This document shows, piece after piece, positions 1 to 6,212 of a DNA stretch of 7,605 nucleotides. The notes beneath the pieces are model-generated. The model was not told where the DNA came from, did no database searches, and saw nothing but the letters and a program-made list of their open reading frames with translations. How positions within the stretch are numbered: position 1 is the first letter of the stretch; every line of letters begins with the position of its first letter. Location: the NCBI GenBank assembly GCA_900555525.1, contig USLP01000060.1, positions 1 through 7,605 on the forward strand, given 5' to 3'. The translations under genes and the position numbers were made by a program. Source of the DNA: an uncultured Eubacteriales bacterium (GTDB taxonomy: Bacteria > Bacillota > Clostridia > UMGS1840).

Positions 1-494
1 CCCAATATGCCGATTGTTACCATTATAAGCGCTTTAAAAATCGCCGCAAGGTTTAAAATCCATTTGCTGTCGCTTATCTTGAAACAGCTTATTATAACAA
101 CACACCATATAAACAAAAGCTGTATGACGATTGTCGGAAACATTCCGAACGAGCTTCCGCTTATCTGCTTTATAACGTCTGTAAAAAGCACTGCCAGAGA
201 ACCCATCCAAAGCGGAAAGTTAATATAATAATACCATGCCGCACGGCTTCCCCATTTATTGCCGAATGCCCGTTTTACCCAATCGTATATTCCTCCCTCG
301 TCCTCATACGTTGTTCCCAGCTCTGCGGAAACCATACCGTACGGCAGAAAAAAGCCTATTAAGAGGAATATCCACCAGAAAAACTGAGAATTTCCAATTG
401 CCGCCGCAGGAGCCGCCGATTCAACAACCAATACTATGCAGACAGCCGCCAAAACAGCGTCAAACAGGCGGAATTTTTTCTTTTCGTTACTCAT
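1..494 (-). CDS. aguD: APC-family amino acid/polyamine antiporter, probable agmatine/putrescine exchanger (3' part outside window)
   Basis: The gene runs off the left edge, so only about the first 164 residues are present. It is an integral membrane transporter of the APC superfamily. Hydrophobic helices fall near residues 11-33, 37-58, 86-106, 118-137 and 148-164. The segment EDEGGIYDWVKRAFG (about 64-78), followed by an aromatic WYYY and INFPLWM, is typical of the antiporter branch that includes the glutamate/GABA and agmatine/putrescine exchangers. The start at 494 is preceded by AAAGGA (505-510) at a 10-base spacing. It lies 27 bases downstream of ptcA on the same strand, so the two are probably co-transcribed. 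That position matches the agmatine deiminase clusters of lactic acid bacteria, where AguD imports agmatine and exports putrescine. The family is clear from the sequence; the substrate is inferred from the neighbour. Another amino acid or diamine exchanger remains possible. Confidence 0.87.
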   Translation of the reverse strand, partial: MSNEKKKFRLFDAVLAAVCIVLVVESAAPAAAIGNSQFFWWIFLLIGFFLPYGMVSAELGTTYEDEGGIYDWVKRAFGNKWGSRAAWYYYINFPLWMGSLAVLFTDVIKQISGSSFGMFPTIVIQLLFIWCVVIISCFKISDSKWILNLAAIFKALIMVTIGIL

Positions 495-521
495 TTTATT
501 TCATTCCTTTCCAAAAACTCT

Positions 522-1541
522 TTAAAAAATTTCGGATAAAGTTTTTTCGAGATTTGCTTTCACGGCGCTGTGAACATTTTCGTCCGAAAGCCTATCCTTA
601 AGAAGATAAATGAGTATTCCTCGCATTGCCGTAAGACGGTTTTCCGCTTCATCGAAAGCGATTGAATACGGTGCGTCCAAAACCTCGTCAACAACTTCTT
701 CACCTCTTGAAGCAGGCAGACAATGAAGAAATTTTACATGTTTTGACGCTTTTTTTACCATTTCGGACGTAACCTGATATTTAGGCATAAATATTTTAAG
801 CCTTTCCTCCTTTGAAAGCTCGGCATTGTAAAGACCGTACCAAACGTCCGTATAAATGAAATCAGCGTCCTTTAACGCCTCGTCCTCGTTATCCGTAACA
901 CTGCATGAACCGCCTGAAATTTCAGCGTTTTTGCGACCTATTTCAAGGAATGATTCTTTAAGCTGATTTGATTTCGGACCGAAGTGTACAAAATCCATAC
1001 CGAGCTTTGTCGACATCATCATTGTTGAAGCGCACACCTGCGTTGCGTCGCCGACAAATACTATTTTGCAGTCCTCGATTTTTTTGCCTTCGGGAAGATG
1101 TTCAATCATGGTTATGGCGTCGCCTATTTCCTGCGTGGGGTGGTTGTAGTCCGACATACCGTTTATAACAGGAATATCTGCGCACCTTGCAAGATTGACA
1201 ACTGTTTTGTGTTCGTCAACACGTGCCATTAATATATCGGTTAAACGTGAAAGAACACGTGCCGTATCCTCCATAGTTTCATGACCGCCCAACTGTATCT
1301 GACCCGGCGCAAGATACTGTGCATGACCGCCGAGCTGTTCCATCGCCGTTTCAAACGAAACTCTTGTTCTTGTAGAGCTTTGCTGAAATATCATTCCCAA
1401 GGTTTTGTTTTTCAAAAGCTGGGGATAATAACCGTTTTTGATACATTTTTTAACAGCAAGGCTGATTTTGATTATGTTCATAATTTCTTCTTTTGTGAAA
1501 TCCTGTGTGTCGATTAAATCTTTTACTTTATTTTTTTCCAT
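522..1541 (-). CDS. ptcA: Putrescine carbamoyltransferase
   Basis: This 339-residue cytosolic enzyme of the aspartate/ornithine carbamoyltransferase family interconverts carbamoyl-putrescine plus phosphate with putrescine plus carbamoyl phosphate, the energy-yielding step of agmatine degradation. The carbamoyl-phosphate site is visible as STRTR (56-60), HPTQE (134-138) and HCLPA (273-277). The region that carries the SMG loop in ornithine carbamoyltransferases reads DVWYGLY here (232-238), as in known putrescine enzymes. The stretch around QLGGH and [13 protein letters not shown] (69-88) and a C-terminal helix after residue 318, which in the Enterococcus faecalis enzyme locks the trimer, also fit PTC rather than OTC. 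The start is supported by GGAGGT (1548-1553). No strong promoter is evident between 1554 and 1678. The downstream exchanger gene completes an agmatine-type pair; the expected agmatine deiminase and carbamate kinase are not in the window. Confidence 0.96.
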   Translation of the reverse strand: MEKNKVKDLIDTQDFTKEEIMNIIKISLAVKKCIKNGYYPQLLKNKTLGMIFQQSSTRTRVSFETAMEQLGGHAQYLAPGQIQLGGHETMEDTARVLSRLTDILMARVDEHKTVVNLARCADIPVINGMSDYNHPTQEIGDAITMIEHLPEGKKIEDCKIVFVGDATQVCASTMMMSTKLGMDFVHFGPKSNQLKESFLEIGRKNAEISGGSCSVTDNEDEALKDADFIYTDVWYGLYNAELSKEERLKIFMPKYQVTSEMVKKASKHVKFLHCLPASRGEEVVDEVLDAPYSIAFDEAENRLTAMRGILIYLLKDRLSDENVHSAVKANLEKTLSEIF

Positions 1542-1678
1542 TATGATACCTCCAAAATAAAATTCAGTGATATTATCCGTAAACTTAACTGTTTTTATTC
1601 CGTTTTTTGCAAATTTTATAAAAAAAGCATACGCATAAAAAGAAAGTCATATATTGAAAAAGAGAGGAGTGTGCGGTA

Positions 1679-2386
1679 ATGTTTATAGTTGTAAAGAAAA
1701 AGTTTATTTTGGGAATTTTTTCTGCGCTTTTTGCGGCGGTTTTGATTATGCTTGCGGTTTATCCGCCCAAAAATATTTCGGTTGATAATTTGAATCCGAA
1801 AACTGTTGTTATAGACGCAGGACACGGCGGAATGGACGGCGGAAGCGTCGGCGAGGGAAATATTCCCGAAAAAAACATAAATTTGGAGATTGCACTGAAG
1901 CTGGAGGAAATATTTAAAAATAACGGATATAATGTTATTATGACAAGAGAAACGGACGTTTCACTTCACGAAAACGATAATGCGTCCGTGAGAAACAAGA
2001 ACCCAGCCGATTTAAAAAAACGTGCGGAGATAGCAAATTCGTCAAATGCTTCACTTTTTATAAGCGTGCATGCAAATAAATATGAAAGTCCTGATATATT
2101 CGGAAGTCAGGTTTTTTATTCCAAAAACGACGAAAGAGGAAAAATAATTGCCGAAAGCGTTATGGAAAGGCTTCGTGAATTAAATCCGAAAAATAAACGC
2201 TTGGCAAAACCGCTTCCGAATCCAAACCTTGTATTTAAAAATTTGAAAATACCGGGTATACTTATTGAATGCGGTTTTATGTCAAATCCCGATGACCTTA
2301 AGAATCTTATGGACGATACATACCGTCAAAAAACGGCAGAAGCAATATATAACGGCATAATAAATGCAGAAATTTCACCAAATTAG
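1679..2386 (+). CDS. cwlD: CwlD-like N-acetylmuramoyl-L-alanine amidase (Amidase_3), membrane-anchored or exported
   Basis: This zinc amidase of 235 residues, close to the usual CwlD length, cleaves the bond between muramic acid and the stem peptide. An N-terminal signal/anchor with basic residues 6-8 and a hydrophobic helix at about 9-28 places the catalytic domain outside the membrane. The Amidase_3 core is intact: zinc ligands H49 (in IDAGHGG), E64 and H131 (in SVHAN), and the catalytic glutamate E197 (in IECGFMSNP). The central segment with NPADLKKR (108-115) is also typical of CwlD. In spore formers CwlD acts with PdaA to make muramic-delta-lactam in the cortex, which suggests the host can sporulate. 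That role is inferred from the family, and a vegetative amidase is possible. The start follows AGGAG (1665-1669) at a 9-base spacing. It is divergent from ptcA, and murC follows after 82 bases from its own promoter. Confidence 0.93.
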   Translation: MFIVVKKKFILGIFSALFAAVLIMLAVYPPKNISVDNLNPKTVVIDAGHGGMDGGSVGEGNIPEKNINLEIALKLEEIFKNNGYNVIMTRETDVSLHENDNASVRNKNPADLKKRAEIANSSNASLFISVHANKYESPDIFGSQVFYSKNDERGKIIAESVMERLRELNPKNKRLAKPLPNPNLVFKNLKIPGILIECGFMSNPDDLKNLMDDTYRQKTAEAIYNGIINAEISPN

Positions 2387-2406
2387 CATAATTTTCAAAA
2401 AAACTA

Positions 2407-2435
2407 TTGATAATTTCAAGAAAGTGTTATATAAT
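2407..2435 (+). promoter_or_regulatory. Sigma-A promoter of murC-queT
   Basis: TTGATA at 2407-2412 and a perfect TATAAT at 2430-2435 are separated by 17 bases. Transcription would start near 2442, about 27 bases before the murC start codon. The promoter lies in the gap after the amidase stop, so murC and queT do not depend on read-through from the amidase gene. It also argues against the longer reading frame open from 2364. Confidence 0.85.
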
Positions 2436-2468
2436 ATATTTGTTAGACTATATGAAAGGCATGATACA

Positions 2469-3839
2469 ATGGTTGAAGAACTGGAAATATATAAAAATAA
2501 AAAGGTTTTCTTTTCGGGCATAGGTGGCGTGAGCATGAGCTCTTTGGCGCTTATTCTTAAGGATAACGGCTTTACGGTATGCGGCTCCGACAGAACGGAA
2601 AGCGCAAATGTAAAAAAGCTTAAAGATAAAGGAATAAATATAATTATAGGTCAGACAGCTGAAAATATAACGGATGATATCGGGCTTGTTGTCCGTACGG
2701 CAGCAGTGAGCACGGAAAGTGATGAAATGAAGAAGGCGGAAGCGCTTGGTATTCCCATAATGGAACGATGTACGCTCCTGGGATATGTTATGAAAGCATA
2801 TAAAAACAGATTTAATATATGCGGTACACACGGAAAAACAACAACAACCTCGATGGTTGCTCTTATACTTATACAGGCAGGGCTTGACCCAACGGTTACT
2901 GTCGGCGGCGATTTCAAAAAAATCGGCGGAAACTTAAGAATAGGCTCGATGAACTATTTTGTTTGCGAAGCGTGCGAATACGTTGAAAGCTTTTTGAAAT
3001 TTTATCCGAGCGATACGCTTATTCTTAATGTTGAAGAAGATCACCTTGACTATTACAAGGATATAAATCATATAAAATCGGCATTCCGTAAATTTGCGCA
3101 GAAAACGGAACATCTTATCGTTGCAAACGGCGACAGCCAAAACGTAATAGACGTAGTTAAGGATTTGCCCAATGTTGTGTTTTTCGGACTTGAAAACGGA
3201 AAATATACCGCAAAAAATATAAAAACAGAACGTTTGACAACACAGTATGATTTATACTGCGACGGTGTTTTTCTTGCGCATATCACGCTGAAGGTTGCAG
3301 GACTTCATAATGTTATGGATTCATTGGGAGCTTGTGCGCTTTGCATTGAAAACGGAATAGATATATCTTATATAAAGAGTGCGCTTTTTGATTTCGGAGG
3401 CGCAGACAGAAGAATGGAATATAAGGGAACATTTATGGGCGCGGATATTTATGATGATTATGCGCACCACCCAACGGAAATAGAAACGACAGTAAAATCG
3501 GCGCGTCAGAAATGCCCCAAGCGTGTGGTTGCGCTCTTTCAGCCCCATACTTATACGAGAACAAAAGCTTTTAAAGACGATTTTAAAAGAGTTCTTTCGC
3601 TTATGGATAAGGTTTACATTGCCGATATATATGCCGCTCGTGAAAAAAATCCGGGCAATATAAGTTCTCGCGATATTGCGGACGGACTTAATAATGCCGT
3701 ATATGCGGGAAGCCTTGAAAATGCCCTTTTGATGATTGAAAATGAGCTTAAAGAGGGGGATATGTTTATAACAATCGGAGCAGGCGACGTTTATAAAGTG
3801 GGAGAAAGTCTTATAAAAAAGGCAGGGGAGTGCGTATGA
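2469..3839 (+). CDS. murC: UDP-N-acetylmuramate--L-alanine ligase
   Basis: MurC uses ATP to add L-alanine to UDP-N-acetylmuramic acid, the first amino-acid step in making the peptidoglycan stem peptide in the cytoplasm. The 456 residues match the family's usual length. The N-terminal UDP-sugar-binding domain starts with GIGGVSMSSLA (17-27). The ATP-binding P-loop is GTHGKTTTT (119-127), followed by NVEEDHLDYY (187-196) and HNVMDSLGA (280-288) of the Mur ligase central domain. The C-terminal domain has the MurC hallmark DDYAHHPTEI (329-338) and FQPHTYTRTK (358-367). I start the gene at 2469, not at the upstream in-frame ATG at 2364. AAAGG (2455-2459) stands 9 bases before it, the glycine-rich loop then lies at the normal depth, and the upstream extension would run through the promoter. 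The stop overlaps the start of queT by four bases. Confidence 0.97.
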   Translation: MVEELEIYKNKKVFFSGIGGVSMSSLALILKDNGFTVCGSDRTESANVKKLKDKGINIIIGQTAENITDDIGLVVRTAAVSTESDEMKKAEALGIPIMERCTLLGYVMKAYKNRFNICGTHGKTTTTSMVALILIQAGLDPTVTVGGDFKKIGGNLRIGSMNYFVCEACEYVESFLKFYPSDTLILNVEEDHLDYYKDINHIKSAFRKFAQKTEHLIVANGDSQNVIDVVKDLPNVVFFGLENGKYTAKNIKTERLTTQYDLYCDGVFLAHITLKVAGLHNVMDSLGACALCIENGIDISYIKSALFDFGGADRRMEYKGTFMGADIYDDYAHHPTEIETTVKSARQKCPKRVVALFQPHTYTRTKAFKDDFKRVLSLMDKVYIADIYAAREKNPGNISSRDIADGLNNAVYAGSLENALLMIENELKEGDMFITIGAGDVYKVGESLIKKAGECV

Positions 3840-4351
3840 AAAAAATGTCTGCATCGCGTATCGCACGCATAGCCCTTGTTACGGCTGTTTACGCAGGCGC
3901 AACGCTTGGAATATATCCGCTGTCATTCGGACAGATTCAGTTCAGATTTTCGGAAATTCTGGTATATCTTTGCTTTTTCAATCCCGAATATTGCGTTTCG
4001 TTAATACTGGGCTGTTTTATCGCAAACCTTTTCAGTCCGCTTACATATTATGACCTCGTTTTTGGGGTTATGTCAACGATTGTTACGGTTATCCCGATTG
4101 CAATGTTCGGAAAGTACAAGCCTTTCGGAGAAAAAACGAGTATGCTTGTTTCAGGACTTTTTGCAACGCTTTCAATGGTTTTTGTCGCATGGGAGCTTAC
4201 ATTTTTCGGTCAGCCGTTTTGGCTCTCGTTCGGGACAGCGGCATTGGGAGAATTTGTTGTTGTAACGCTGTTGGGCTTTCCGCTGTTTTCAAAGCTTGGA
4301 AAAAACAAAAAATTTATTGAGCTTATAAAAAGCAAAAATGCTCATTTTTAA
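3836..4351 (+). CDS. queT: QueT-family ECF transporter S component (probable queuosine-precursor uptake)
   Basis: This 171-residue, very hydrophobic protein has about five to six membrane segments and is the substrate-binding subunit of an energy-coupling-factor transporter. The strongest family marks are ISFG-like PLSFGQIQFRFSE (28-40), FFNPEY (47-52), LGCFIANLFSP (58-68) and the C-terminal GEFVVVTLLGFPLF (138-151), as in QueT proteins (formerly DUF988). QueT members are thought to import queuosine precursors such as preQ0/preQ1 together with the shared EcfAA'T module, which is not in this window. The start ATG lies inside the murC stop as an ATGA overlap, with AGGGGAG (3824-3830) five bases upstream. 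A GTG at 3830 is in frame but falls inside that ribosome binding site. Translation is probably coupled to murC. The usual preQ1 riboswitch is absent. The substrate is inferred from the family. Confidence 0.9.
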   Translation: MKKMSASRIARIALVTAVYAGATLGIYPLSFGQIQFRFSEILVYLCFFNPEYCVSLILGCFIANLFSPLTYYDLVFGVMSTIVTVIPIAMFGKYKPFGEKTSMLVSGLFATLSMVFVAWELTFFGQPFWLSFGTAALGEFVVVTLLGFPLFSKLGKNKKFIELIKSKNAHF

Positions 4352-5181
4352 TTGGAAAAACGCTGTTTTCTGTATGTTTTCGGAGAACAGCCTTTTTGCT
4401 TTTTGAATACCTTGTTGAAGTATTGAATTGATGAAAAACCGCATTCAAATGCAATTTCGGAGATAGTTTTTTCACTGTTTTTAAGCATTAGCTCCGCTTT
4501 TTTCAGACGCACATAATTTATATATTCAACAACCGTTCCGCCCGTTATTTTTTTAAAAATTCTGCAAAGCTCAAATTTTCCGAACGCTGTGTTTTCCGCC
4601 AGAAGCTCCAGACTTATCGGGTACATATAACTTTTTTCTATATATTCCGTAACGGCACGGATTTTTTCTGCTCCGCAATGCGCTTCGGAAAGCATTGCGT
4701 TTCGGTACATAAATGCCGAAAGCATAAAAATATAAGCTTTAACATATTCTTCGTAATGCTTTTCTTTTTTGCTTAATTCGTTTAAAATATTTTTTAAAAT
4801 ACCGTGCAGTTCGCCGTCCTCTTTTTCAAGAAGATACCGAACAGCATTGGTTTTTGTCATAAATTCGTTTATATATCCCGTTTCTTCACAGCTGTAATAC
4901 GCGTTGTATTCGTTTATGTCAATCTGAATATATACTATATCTCCCATAATTTTGCTTTCCAAAAAATGTATGACCTCGCTGTTGATAAGCATTGCATCGC
5001 CTGCACACACCGTAATGCATTCGTCCTCAATATGGCATGAAATCGCTCCGCTTTTTACAAAAATAAGCTCGATTGCGCTGTGCGAATGATTTCCGCGCCA
5101 GGGTGTGGAATTTTTTGTATCAAGACTTTTTATATTAAAAGCCAAAGACGGCACGGAAAAATTTATTATTTCCTTCTCCAT
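4348..5181 (-). CDS. AraC-family transcriptional regulator with N-terminal cupin domain
   Basis: This 277-residue DNA-binding regulator has an N-terminal cupin-like ligand domain beginning around NHSHSAIELIFVKSGAISC (31-49) and continuing to about residue 90. A helical linker follows. The C-terminal AraC domain (about 173-273) has two helix-turn-helix units, near 190-211 and 239-260, and the signature SEIAFECGFSSIQYFNKVFK followed by GCSPKTYRK. The start at 5181 has AGGAGGT (5186-5192) just upstream; an in-frame ATG at 5217 would make the protein 12 residues longer but lacks such a site and precedes this one. A consensus promoter (5253-5281) drives it. It is divergent from a DMT permease, which is its most likely target, possibly along with its own gene. 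The inducer is unknown; a sugar, amino acid or other small molecule would all fit. The last four bases overlap the queT stop tail to tail. Confidence 0.94.
   Translation of the reverse strand: MEKEIINFSVPSLAFNIKSLDTKNSTPWRGNHSHSAIELIFVKSGAISCHIEDECITVCAGDAMLINSEVIHFLESKIMGDIVYIQIDINEYNAYYSCEETGYINEFMTKTNAVRYLLEKEDGELHGILKNILNELSKKEKHYEEYVKAYIFMLSAFMYRNAMLSEAHCGAEKIRAVTEYIEKSYMYPISLELLAENTAFGKFELCRIFKKITGGTVVEYINYVRLKKAELMLKNSEKTISEIAFECGFSSIQYFNKVFKKQKGCSPKTYRKQRFSN
4362..4397 (+). terminator. Probable intrinsic terminator of murC-queT inside the 3' end of the araC gene
   Basis: GCTGTTTTC (4362-4370) pairs with GAGAACAGC (4383-4391) as nine base pairs with one G-U wobble, around a 12-base loop. 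CTTTTT follows at 4392-4397. It begins 11 bases after the queT stop. Because the genes converge with no gap, the hairpin is also coding sequence for the last residues of the AraC protein. The loop is rather large, so the call is moderate. Confidence 0.55.
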
Positions 5182-5232
5182 AGCGACCTCCTGCAAGATA
5201 GTAGAAAAATTCGTCAATAATTATGTAGATTT

Positions 5233-5262
5233 TTGCAATATAGTTTATTATAATTATATCAT
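5233..5262 (+). promoter_or_regulatory. Possible weak promoter of the DMT permease gene
   Basis: TTGCAA (5233-5238) followed after 18 bases by TATCAT (5257-5262), or after 16 bases by TATATC, is the best plus-strand candidate upstream of the permease. It lies face to face with the perfect araC promoter and shares its -10 region, so the two may compete. The weak match would suit a promoter needing an activator such as the neighbouring AraC protein. Confidence 0.35.
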
Positions 5263-5281
5263 ACGTTTATTAATTTGTCAA
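5253..5281 (-). promoter_or_regulatory. Consensus sigma-A promoter of the araC-family gene
   Basis: On the minus strand TTGACA (5281 to 5276) and TATAAT (5258 to 5253) are both perfect, with a 17-base spacer. Transcription would start near 5246, giving a leader of about 65 bases. The -35 box is only three bases left of the permease ribosome binding site, so this promoter lies entirely in the permease leader. Confidence 0.88.
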
Positions 5282-5299
5282 CAAAAGGAGAGAATTGAT

Positions 5300-6181
5300 A
5301 TGACATTATTTTTTATTGTTGTAATTATGCTTATGAGAGTTGTTCAGAGCGTGTATAATAAGCGAACGGCAATTTTTCTTCCTGACGGGATAAAGTCATA
5401 CATAGCATACATAGCAGTTTTCAATTTGTTTGCCGCGGCATTTTCTGTGGTTTCACTGATTACAGACGGCGGCTTCGGCGCTGTGGATTTAAAGACGGTT
5501 ATTATTGCGTCATGTTCGGGCGCATTTTTGGCTTTGGGGTCATATTGCAGTATAAAGTCGCTCACGGGCGGTACGGTTGCATTAAACTCCGTTTTCGACA
5601 CTGCAGGGCTTATTGTACCGTGTATACTTGGCATATATTTCTTCAATGAGCCTGTGGGAATCGTTGGTTTTTTGTGTATAATCGGAGTTTTGGCGTCAGC
5701 GGCTATGCTTATCGATTCGTCAAAATCTCTTACGGGAGTTTTTACGGCAAAAACGCTTTTTTATTTGATTGTTTCCATGCTTTCAAACGGTATGGTTATG
5801 TTTTGTCAGAAATTATTCGGAATGTATGTAGTGGACGGAAATGTATGTATGTTTTCGCTGCTTACATTTTTGATACCGAGTATCGTTATGGGGATAATGC
5901 TTCTTTTTATGAGGGCGGACGATAAAGAACAAATAAAATTACCCAAAAAGCTTATTTTATACGCCGTATATCTTTCGTTTGCCGTATTCATTATTCAGCA
6001 GTTTGTAACCTTGCTTACTCCGCATCTTTCATCAACGGTACTTTTTACGGTTGTAAACGGCGGAGCAACGGTTATTGCAGCCATAGTCGGTGCGGTTTTA
6101 TACAAAGAAAAAATTACCCCCAAAAGTGCTTTGGGAATAATCCTCGGAATATCTGCGCTTATTATGATAAACGCTTGTTAA
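5300..6181 (+). CDS. DMT-superfamily permease (EamA-like), substrate unknown
   Basis: This integral membrane transporter of 293 residues has about ten hydrophobic segments spread over its whole length, in two repeated halves of five, as in the drug/metabolite transporter superfamily. Each half ends in the characteristic pattern: FNEPVGIVGFLCIIGVLASAAML around 115-137 and LYKEKITPKSALGIILGISALIMI around 267-290. The start at 5300 follows AAAGGAG (5284-5290) at 9 bases and puts the first membrane helix at the very N-terminus. An in-frame ATG at 5105 would add 65 residues that overlap the araC gene and its promoter, and is rejected. Being divergent from an AraC-type regulator suggests regulated efflux or uptake of a small metabolite. 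Nothing in the sequence fixes the substrate. A terminator follows immediately after the stop. Confidence 0.92.
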   Translation: MTLFFIVVIMLMRVVQSVYNKRTAIFLPDGIKSYIAYIAVFNLFAAAFSVVSLITDGGFGAVDLKTVIIASCSGAFLALGSYCSIKSLTGGTVALNSVFDTAGLIVPCILGIYFFNEPVGIVGFLCIIGVLASAAMLIDSSKSLTGVFTAKTLFYLIVSMLSNGMVMFCQKLFGMYVVDGNVCMFSLLTFLIPSIVMGIMLLFMRADDKEQIKLPKKLILYAVYLSFAVFIIQQFVTLLTPHLSSTVLFTVVNGGATVIAAIVGAVLYKEKITPKSALGIILGISALIMINAC

Positions 6182-6182
6182 A

Positions 6183-6209
6183 AAAATGCCCTGTACACCG
6201 GGGCATTTT
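6183..6209. terminator. Bidirectional intrinsic terminator between the permease and the DUF3048 gene
   Basis: AAAATGCCC (6183-6191) and GGGCATTTT (6201-6209) form a perfect nine-base-pair stem with a nine-base loop. On the minus strand the stem is followed by a run of seven T, a strong ending for the DUF3048 transcript, whose stop codon is at 6213-6215. On the plus strand the T run is only four bases, so termination of the permease transcript may be less complete. Confidence 0.88.
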
Positions 6210-6212
6210 AGA

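Larger units (their letters stand above)
5209..5284 (+). repeat. Two spaced 12-base direct repeats between araC and the permease, candidate regulator sites
   Basis: ATTCGTCAATAA (5209-5220) and ATTTGTCAACAA (5273-5284) match at 10 of 12 positions in the same orientation, 64 bases apart, close to six helical turns. The right copy covers the -35 box of the araC promoter; the left copy lies between the araC transcript start and its coding region. AraC-family proteins often bind direct half-sites, so these are candidate operators. Part of the similarity could come simply from the -35 hexamer. Confidence 0.3.

Noticed and set aside
236..601. A 121-codon plus-strand frame
   Set aside because: It is antisense to the APC exchanger and the end of ptcA, both clearly coding on the minus strand, and its proline-rich product resembles no protein I know.
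522..1541. Ornithine carbamoyltransferase (argF/arcB) as the identity of this gene
   Set aside because: The ornithine-specific SMG loop is replaced by a YGLY-type sequence and the C-terminal helix and QLGGH region match putrescine carbamoyltransferases.
1607..1636. A sporulation-sigma promoter for the cwlD-like gene (CATACG-like -10 near 1628)
   Set aside because: The -10 resembles sigma-E/G sites only loosely and no matching -35 stands at the right distance.
2364..2468. A 35-residue N-terminal extension of MurC from the ATG at 2364
   Set aside because: It overlaps the amidase gene and runs through a TTGATA/TATAAT promoter; the ATG at 2469 has its own ribosome site and gives the normal MurC length and N-terminal motif position.
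2436..2468. A preQ1 riboswitch controlling murC-queT
   Set aside because: The leader is only about 27 bases, with no hairpin and no A-rich tail of the preQ1-I type.
3830..3835. GTG start for queT at 3830
   Set aside because: The GTG's first base is the last G of the AGGGGAG ribosome site; the ATG at 3836 is correctly spaced and forms the ATGA overlap with murC.
3321..3866. A 181-codon minus-strand frame inside murC
   Set aside because: It is the complement of well-conserved murC coding sequence; it has no ribosome site and no recognisable domain.
5182..5217. A 12-residue N-terminal extension of the AraC-family protein
   Set aside because: The ATG at 5181 follows a near-perfect AGGAGGT, which the longer frame would place inside coding sequence.
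5105..5299. A 65-residue N-terminal extension of the DMT permease
   Set aside because: It lies over the araC coding start and the divergent promoters, has no membrane-protein pattern matching the family, and the ATG at 5300 has a good ribosome site.
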